From the NCBI RefSeq assembly GCF_050946515.1, contig NZ_JBMNUX010000005.1, positions 1 through 64,000 on the forward strand: a DNA stretch of 64,000 nt. The letters run 5' to 3'. The notes under the pieces were generated by a model. It ran no database searches and was not told the origin of the DNA. It saw nothing but the letters and a program-made list of their open reading frames with translations. The position numbers and the translations under genes are program-made. Numbering within the stretch: position 1 is the first letter of the stretch; the number at the start of each line of letters is the position of its first letter. Of this stretch, positions 58,948 to 64,000 are shown piece by piece. The stretch is from Tractidigestivibacter sp050946515. GTDB lineage: Bacteria > Actinomycetota > Coriobacteriia > Coriobacteriales > Atopobiaceae.

Positions 58948-59982
58948 CTAGATTTCGCCGTTCTCAATCTGGGTGACGTAGTCGTTGAACGTGGCCTGCT
59001 TCTCCTCGGAGACCAGCGTGTTGGAGAAGGTGCCCATGCGGACGGCGCCAGTCCCAAGGTCGCCCTTGATGGCCTTGTTGCCAAAGGAGTCGCTCACCGC
59101 GTCCTGCATTGCCTCCTCGAACATGACCTTGTGGTCGAGGATGATGCTGTTGGCGTAGGTGTCGTCGTCTTCGCCGCCAAGGTCGCTGGAAAGGCCGATG
59201 ACATAGCGCTGGATGCCATCGGATTCGACAGCCTCGTGCATGGCCTCAATGGCGCCGGTCTCCTCAGCGTTGGCGTCGCCAAAGAGAACGTCGACGCTCT
59301 CGTCGTTGAACATGACCGAGCCCGCTTCCTTGCCCTTTGCGACATCGCTGAACGACCCGACGAACACGCTCGAGACCTGGACGTCCGGGTCGAGCGTCTC
59401 GACAGTCTCCTTGTAGGCCGCGAGCTTTGCCTGGGTGTTGTCGAGCTCCTGACCGCCAATGAAGCCAACGCTCTTTGTCTCCGTGAGCGTGATGGCGAGG
59501 CATCCAGCGAGCTTTCCGACCTGGGCGTCGTCATAGTACATGCCCTCGATGCCGTCAAGGTCGTCGTCGGTGCCCATGAGCACGGCAAACTTGGCGTCGG
59601 GGTTGTCCTCTGCGACCTGCTTCGCGGCATCCTCGTACTCCTGGCCCGGAAGGAGGATAAGGTCGAAGCCTTCGTTCACGTAGTTCTGCATAGTCGTGAC
59701 GTAGTCGGCTTGGTCAATGTTTTCCGAGTATGCCGTTTCCCACCCAAGGTCTTCCGCGGCTCCAATCATCGCATCGTAGCAAGCGGCAAACCATCCGCCG
59801 TCGTTCATGGGTCCGTTGATGACCATGGCAGCCCTGTGCGACTCGCTCGTGCTGTCAGACTCCGAGGAGCTGTCGTCCGAAGAAGAGCAGCCTGTGAGCG
59901 GCCCTGCCGCAGCGGCGGCAAATGCCATTCCCATGAGACCGACGAAGCTCCTGCGAGAAATGCCGTTGTTCTGTGCAGTCAT
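58948..59982 (-). CDS. BMP family nucleoside/base-binding lipoprotein with Tat signal
   Basis: A 344-residue protein. The N-terminus has a twin-arginine motif SRRSFVG (residues 9-15), an Ala-rich hydrophobic stretch and a lipobox LTGC (Cys32), so it should be a Tat-exported lipoprotein. The BMP domain reads GPMNDGGWFAACYDAMIGA, and ILLPGQEYEDAAKQVAED follows. It is clearly paralogous to the Sec-type protein at 43377 but has no permease or ATPase beside it. It may share the transporter at 38178-41774 and bring a different ligand. AAGGA precedes the ATG by 6 bases. Confidence 0.9.
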   Translation of the reverse strand: MTAQNNGISRRSFVGLMGMAFAAAAAGPLTGCSSSDDSSSESDSTSESHRAAMVINGPMNDGGWFAACYDAMIGAAEDLGWETAYSENIDQADYVTTMQNYVNEGFDLILLPGQEYEDAAKQVAEDNPDAKFAVLMGTDDDLDGIEGMYYDDAQVGKLAGCLAITLTETKSVGFIGGQELDNTQAKLAAYKETVETLDPDVQVSSVFVGSFSDVAKGKEAGSVMFNDESVDVLFGDANAEETGAIEAMHEAVESDGIQRYVIGLSSDLGGEDDDTYANSIILDHKVMFEEAMQDAVSDSFGNKAIKGDLGTGAVRMGTFSNTLVSEEKQATFNDYVTQIENGEI

Positions 59983-60181
59983 GAGAGGTCCTTCCGATTG
60001 TGTTTTCAGATCATGCCGCCGCCGCACTGATGGCCGCGCATAATCTCTTTCAACGAAAATCCTACGAAGGGGGAGTTTCCCGAGGGCGTCGGCGAAGTTA
60101 CGCACCGGTGCCACCCGTATTTCGTGCTAGCAACGCTCTGTAACTAATAAAATTTGATGTATTGACAAATCTGGGTAGCCG
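59983..60181 (-). promoter_or_regulatory. Region upstream of bmp2 with possible promoter
   Basis: On the minus strand, TTGTCA (about 60165) is followed by a very AT-rich stretch (CAAATTTTATTAGTTA), a plausible promoter for bmp2 about 180 bp before its start. No gene is seen. Confidence 0.35.
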
Positions 60182-61651
60182 CTACATTCCGACCGGAATC
60201 GTCCATGCATGGCCAGAGCCGCGATTGGTGATGCCCGCACGAGCGCAAAGGTCGTCGGCACACCGCTGCGCCTCAGCCAAAGCCGCGTGCTCATCGACAA
60301 CGGTGAGCTCGCCGTCACGCAGCAAGAACCGCCCATCAACCGCCACATCGGTTATGCAGCTTGGCGCAGACGAATAGACGAGGTCTGACACCGGATTGTG
60401 CATCGGAATCGATTTGGGAGAGGCGTATGGGTCAAACACGACGAAGTCTGCGCGCTTCCCTGGCTCGAGCGAGCCAATCTGGTCATCGAGCCCAAGTGCG
60501 CGCGCGCCGTCGATGGTCGCCATCTCGAGCGCCTTTTCTGCGGTTAGGGCGACGGGGTCTCGGCTCTCGACCTTCTGAAGCAGCACGGCGGTCTTCATAA
60601 GCTCGAGCATATCCTGCCCGTTGTTGCTCGCGGCCCCATCGACGCCAAGCCCCACGGTCACTCCAGCACGGAGCATCTTGGGAATGGGCGCCACCCCAGA
60701 GGCGAGGTACATGTTGCTCACGGGGTTGTAGGAGACCTTGTAGTCGTGCTCCGCTGCGCGCTTGATGTCATCGTCCGTAAGCCATACGCAGTGAACCATG
60801 AGAACGTTGGGGCCGTCGATGCCAAGCCGTTCTAGGCACTCCGTGCCAGCGCACCCGTGCTCCGCCACCGTCGCCTCGCGATCAAAGGGGGTCTCGGAGA
60901 CGTGGATGGTGACTCCGTCGCCATGATCGCAGACGACCTCGTAGAGCCCGCGAAACATGCGCTCCGAATTGGACCACAGCGCAGCCGGGGCCGCCCACAC
61001 GCGCAGTCGACCGTCAGCTGACCCGTCGTAGGTGCTGCAGAGCCGGTCAAGCTCGCGAATCACGTCATCGCTCTTGTTGACAAGCCCAGGGTCCACGCCA
61101 AAGTCAAGACCCGTGTCGATGGCGCCGTAGCCAAAGATGCCGCGAACGCCGCACTCGTCCATCGCCTGCAGAATGGGCTCGTCCAAGCCACTGCGCGGAT
61201 GCGCATACATGTAGTCAAGCTCGCAGGTCATGCCGCTGCGAATTCCCTCGATGATTCCCAGGACGGCGGCGGCATGGCAGTCGTCGGGAGAAAGATGGGT
61301 CGCCGCAGGAAAGGTCATGGTGGAAAGCCAGTCCTTGAGGACCATGTCGTCGCCAAGCCCTTTGAGGAGGGTCTGGAAGAGGTGGTTGTGGGTGTTCACA
61401 AAGCCTGGAAACACCACTTTCCCGCCAAGGTCCACGATGGTCGTATCAGGGCCCGAGCAGGTCTTTTCAACCTCTGCCGAGGGGCCCACGGCCGTGATGC
61501 AACCGTCCGCCACGGCCATCGCGCCGTCAAAGATGACGTCACGCGTGCCATTGACCGTCACGAACGTCGCGTTTGTTAAGAGCAGATCGGTTTTTACCTT
61601 CTCAATGGAAGCATTCGTCTGCCGGTCGAGCTTGTCGTCCCTGCACGCCAT
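60182..61651 (-). CDS. COG0402 amidohydrolase (AtzB/TrzN/8-oxoguanine-deaminase-like)
   Basis: A 489-residue zinc amidohydrolase. HxH is in PGFVNTHNHLFQTLLKGLG, metal His in VTIHVSETPFDREATV, the general-acid His in NVLMVHCVWLTDDDIKRAAE, and Asp in VGLGVDGAASNNGQDML. The family deaminates or dechlorinates triazines, cytosine, guanine and 8-oxoguanine. In this cluster a purine deaminase is most likely. ATG 61651 follows GGAGGGG with a 4-base spacing. It is the first minus-strand gene of the region and may be transcribed separately, as 199 bp separate it from bmp2. Confidence 0.8.
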   Translation of the reverse strand: MACRDDKLDRQTNASIEKVKTDLLLTNATFVTVNGTRDVIFDGAMAVADGCITAVGPSAEVEKTCSGPDTTIVDLGGKVVFPGFVNTHNHLFQTLLKGLGDDMVLKDWLSTMTFPAATHLSPDDCHAAAVLGIIEGIRSGMTCELDYMYAHPRSGLDEPILQAMDECGVRGIFGYGAIDTGLDFGVDPGLVNKSDDVIRELDRLCSTYDGSADGRLRVWAAPAALWSNSERMFRGLYEVVCDHGDGVTIHVSETPFDREATVAEHGCAGTECLERLGIDGPNVLMVHCVWLTDDDIKRAAEHDYKVSYNPVSNMYLASGVAPIPKMLRAGVTVGLGVDGAASNNGQDMLELMKTAVLLQKVESRDPVALTAEKALEMATIDGARALGLDDQIGSLEPGKRADFVVFDPYASPKSIPMHNPVSDLVYSSAPSCITDVAVDGRFLLRDGELTVVDEHAALAEAQRCADDLCARAGITNRGSGHAWTIPVGM

Positions 61652-61936
61652 GAAACCCCTCCTTCTGCTGCAAATCGAGTTTTTGCATGAGCAAAGCCCA
61701 TAAACCTTTGTGGGTCTTTGGGCTCACAAGGCGCACTATAGGCCGCCTCGTTCAAGCGGAAACATCGCGAAATACAGTCGTTTCGGTTCGTAACACGGCT
61801 GTATGAAAAGTGCGATTACCTGAAGTTGCGCTTAACCTCATGGGAACAATTAGGAAACAATTTTTATGAAAGCACTGCTGTGGGGGCCATCCGCGCCAAC
61901 CACATGAGACCGACAAACAAACTTAGTCGGATTGCG
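61652..61936. other. Intergenic region between the deaminase-like gene and the copper operon
   Basis: No gene seen. ATACAGTCG (61772-61780) and CGGCTGTAT (61796-61804) form an imperfect inverted repeat and a possible operator for the deaminase-like gene. CCTTTGTG and CACAAGG near 61709-61734 form a weak hairpin. The part from about 61800 to 61930 is AT-rich. Confidence 0.4.
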
Positions 61937-61965
61937 TTGCAACATACCCATTAGGGGTATATACT
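61937..61965 (+). promoter_or_regulatory. Promoter of the csoR-copA operon
   Basis: TTGCAA (61937-61942), a 17-bp spacer and TATACT (61960-61965). A CsoR-type operator fills the spacer, so repressor binding would exclude RNA polymerase. Confidence 0.75.
61944..61960. promoter_or_regulatory. CsoR operator 1
   Basis: ATACCCATTAGGGGTAT, the TACCC...GGGTA pseudopalindrome bound by copper-sensing CsoR proteins, lies between the -35 and -10 boxes. Confidence 0.8.
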
Positions 61966-61976
61966 GCGTTGGAAAG

Positions 61977-61992
61977 ATACCCCATGGGGTAT
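61977..61992. promoter_or_regulatory. CsoR operator 2
   Basis: ATACCCCATGGGGTAT, a perfect 16-bp palindrome of the same class, lies 12 bp after the -10 box in the transcribed leader. Confidence 0.8.
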
Positions 61993-62018
61993 TTGAAAGA
62001 CCAACGTAGGAGGAACCC

Positions 62019-62333
62019 ATGGCCAACAAGCAGACGGCGCAGGCTCAAGAGTGCCACATGAAGCAGACCCCACGTTCCGACGAGGTCAAGCGCAACGTCA
62101 CCTGCCGCATCAATCGCATCATCGGCCAGCTCAACGGCATTGAGACGATGGTCAACGAGGACCGCTACTGCGGTGACGTGCTCACGCAGCTCGCCGCCGT
62201 CGAGTCGGCCGTGAAGTCCGTCTCGCGCATCGTGATGCAGGACCACCTTGAGACCTGCGTCGTCGAACGCGTGCAGGCTGGCGACACCGAGGCCGTTGAC
62301 GAGGTCATGAGTCTCTTCAAGAAGTTCATGTAG
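62019..62333 (+). CDS. csoR: CsoR family copper-sensing repressor
   Basis: A 104-residue all-helical repressor. KRNVTCRINRIIGQLNGIET is the conserved first helix, and the copper-binding triad is Cys51 (DRYCGDVL), His76 and Cys80 (QDHLETCV), matching Cys-His-Cys of copper CsoR proteins. Cu(I) binding releases it from the two upstream operators. AGGAGG precedes the ATG. The copper ATPase starts 12 bp after its stop, so the pair is an autoregulated copper resistance operon. Confidence 0.95.
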   Translation: MANKQTAQAQECHMKQTPRSDEVKRNVTCRINRIIGQLNGIETMVNEDRYCGDVLTQLAAVESAVKSVSRIVMQDHLETCVVERVQAGDTEAVDEVMSLFKKFM

Positions 62334-62345
62334 GAGGGATTTGCA

Positions 62346-64000
62346 GTGCCAGTAGCAACGCAAGCGCCCCCCGAGGAAGTTCGGGAGACGTTCGACATCA
62401 CGGGCATGACCTGCGCCGCTTGTGCGGCTCGCGTGCAGAAGTCCGCAGCAGGCGTCCCAGGCGTCACCGACGCCAACGTCAATCTGCTCAAGAACTCAAT
62501 GGAGCTCACCTACGACGGCAGCAAAGAGACCGCCGATGCCGTCGTCGAGGCTATCGAGAAGTCGGGGTACGGCGCCGCGCCGCGCAAAAAGCACGCCGAG
62601 GCCGATGGCTCGGCCGCCTCGGACTTTGTCGATCCTCAGATTGCGGCGCAGAAGGCCGTGGACGAGAAGCGCACGCAGCTCATCGTCTCTGCCGTCTTTG
62701 CCGTGCCCCTGTTCTATCTGGCGATGGGCCCGATGTTTGGCTGGCCTCAGCTGCCGTGGTTCGCGGGCGAGCAGGGCATGATGACCGATGCGCTCACGCA
62801 GCTTCTTCTCGCCGCGCCCATCCTGTTTGTGAACCGACACTACTTCATCACGGGCTTCAAGACGCTCTTCCACCTGTCCCCCAACATGGACTCGCTGATC
62901 GCCATCGGCTCGGCGGCGTCCTTCGGCTACAGCCTCGTGAGCCTCTATCAGATGGCGTGGGCGCTCGGGGCCATGGACATGGCCAGCGCCATGACCGCCT
63001 TCCATCACCTGTACTTTGATTCGTCGGGCATGATCTTGACCCTCATCACGCTGGGCAAGTTCTTCGAGGCGCGTGCCAAGGGCAAGACCACGAGTGCCAT
63101 CTCCGCCCTTATGGACCTTGCTCCAAAGACGGCAACCGTGCTGCGCGATGGCGAGGAAGCTCAGGTGCCCACCGAGCAGGTGCGCGTTGGCGACCGCCTC
63201 GTGGTGCGTGCCGGCGAGTCGGTGCCCGTGGACGGACGCGTCGTTGAGGGGTCGGCCGCCGTGGACGAGTCCGCCATCACCGGCGAGTCCGTGCCTGTGG
63301 AGAAGGGCGTCGGCGACGACGTGACCGGCGCCACGGTCTCCACGAGCGGCTACTTCGTGATGGAGGCCACCGCCGTCGGCGACGACACCGCACTTGCAAG
63401 CATCATTCGCCTCGTCGACGAGGCCACCAGCTCCAAGGCGCCCATCGAGCGCCAGGCCGACAGAATCGCAGGCGTCTTCGTTCCCGTGGTCATCGGCATC
63501 GCGCTGGTCACCTTCCTCGCGTGGATAATCTTCTTCGCACCGGGCGACTTCGCCTCCGCCTTCAACTACGCGGTCAGCGTCCTCGTGATCAGCTGCCCCT
63601 GCGCGCTGGGCCTGGCCACACCCACCGCCATCATGGTGGGCACCGAGCGCGGCGCCAAGAACGGCATCATGATCAAGAGCGCCGAGTCGCTTGAGACCGC
63701 TTGCAATCTCGATGTCGTGGTTCTCGACAAGACCGGCACCATCACCGAGGGAACCCCTGCCGTTACCGACGTCCACCTTGCCTCTGGCGTAGACGAGGCC
63801 GAGCTCATGCGCACTGCATCCGCCATCGAGCGCAGAAGCGAGCACCCCTTGGCGCAAGCCATCGTCACCTACGCGGACAAGCGCGGCCTCTCTGAGAGCG
63901 CGGAGAAGGTCGACGACTTCACTCAGGTTGCCGGCGGAGGGCTTGTGGCCACCGTAGACGGCAAGCGCGTGGTTGCCGGCAACGCCCGGCTGATGAGGCG
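62346..64000 (+). CDS. copA: Copper-exporting P1B-type ATPase CopA (C-terminus outside window)
   Basis: 551 codons are visible. The N-terminal metal-binding domain has GMTCAACAARVQ (Cys23, Cys26), followed by membrane helices. The actuator motif is SAITGESVPVEKG, the ion-transport motif is SCPCALGLATPTAIMVGT (CPC at 417-419), and the phosphorylated Asp is 461 in DKTGTITEGTP. This matches Cu(I) exporters. The GTG at 62346 follows GGAGGG with a 7-base spacing. The nucleotide-binding domain is entered (RRSEHPLAQAI) and the gene runs past base 64000. Confidence 0.95.
   Translation, partial: MPVATQAPPEEVRETFDITGMTCAACAARVQKSAAGVPGVTDANVNLLKNSMELTYDGSKETADAVVEAIEKSGYGAAPRKKHAEADGSAASDFVDPQIAAQKAVDEKRTQLIVSAVFAVPLFYLAMGPMFGWPQLPWFAGEQGMMTDALTQLLLAAPILFVNRHYFITGFKTLFHLSPNMDSLIAIGSAASFGYSLVSLYQMAWALGAMDMASAMTAFHHLYFDSSGMILTLITLGKFFEARAKGKTTSAISALMDLAPKTATVLRDGEEAQVPTEQVRVGDRLVVRAGESVPVDGRVVEGSAAVDESAITGESVPVEKGVGDDVTGATVSTSGYFVMEATAVGDDTALASIIRLVDEATSSKAPIERQADRIAGVFVPVVIGIALVTFLAWIIFFAPGDFASAFNYAVSVLVISCPCALGLATPTAIMVGTERGAKNGIMIKSAESLETACNLDVVVLDKTGTITEGTPAVTDVHLASGVDEAELMRTASAIERRSEHPLAQAIVTYADKRGLSESAEKVDDFTQVAGGGLVATVDGKRVVAGNARLMR

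Noticed and set aside
1..64000. CRISPR array
   Set aside because: No regularly spaced 25-40 bp repeat with unique spacers was seen. The 45-bp repeats at 18494-18628 are coding repeats without spacers.
1..64000. tRNA or rRNA genes
   Set aside because: No tRNA-like TψC arm (GGTTCGAATCC type) in a cloverleaf context and no rRNA segment were noticed. A tRNA search program would settle small cases.

Overview
The window looks like the chromosome of a GC-rich, Gram-positive-type anaerobe. The mix of genes (BMP-type nucleoside ABC transporter, molybdenum hydroxylases, a PurO-like plus cyclohydrolase-less PurH pair, an MMPL exporter with a secreted tape-measure partner, lipoproteins with Sec or Tat signals) fits the Coriobacteriia (Olsenella/Atopobiaceae-like). 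That placement is inference from gene content; there is no rRNA or tRNA here to confirm it. Every call comes from reading the sequence, without database searches.

Layout. 0-8 kb: the end of an IS3-type element, a nitroreductase, a Gfo/Idh/MocA oxidoreductase with its DeoR regulator, an AEC transporter, a TMEM175-like channel, and a Trk potassium uptake operon (TrkA-TrkA-TrkH) whose first gene is broken by a 7-bp tandem duplication. 8-15 kb, minus strand: TetR, LysR, a degenerate amidohydrolase, two neutral-ceramidase-like proteins and a PTS EIIBC. 15-21 kb: MMPL exporter, a 925-residue secreted repeat protein and a membrane protein. 21-24 kb: an AT-rich restriction-modification island. 24-28 kb: a deformylase-like protein lacking the catalytic Glu, an ABC exporter, and an AbiEi/DUF559-like gene bracketed by two related inverted-repeat elements. 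28-30.4 kb: a ZTP (pfl) riboswitch with terminator, followed by purO-like and purH-like genes for the last two steps of IMP synthesis. 31.9-38.1 kb: an unusual divergent island with a ClpP-like protease, a soluble VirD4/TraG-like ATPase and three unknown proteins.

38-62 kb is a large purine/nucleobase salvage and catabolism region. It has a BMP-type ABC transporter (two permeases, one double ATPase, two separate binding lipoproteins), a YgeY-like M20 hydrolase, a dipeptidase, a hydantoinase, three molybdopterin hydroxylase large subunits, two 2Fe-2S subunits, one FAD subunit, an FMN reductase, a PreA-like flavoprotein with ferredoxin domain, and two COG0402 deaminase-type amidohydrolases. Ten minus-strand genes from 58836 to 45524 are packed with 4-nt or tiny overlaps, so they are very probably one transcript. 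The likely logic is import of a nucleoside or base, deamination, hydroxylation by molybdenum enzymes, then opening of the ring. Homologues of E. coli ygeY, hyuA, ssnA and xdh are present; ygeW, ygeX and ygfK are not in the window.

62-64 kb: a CsoR copper repressor with two clear operators, one inside its promoter, followed by the start of a CopA copper ATPase that runs off the window end. No CRISPR array, rRNA or tRNA was found.
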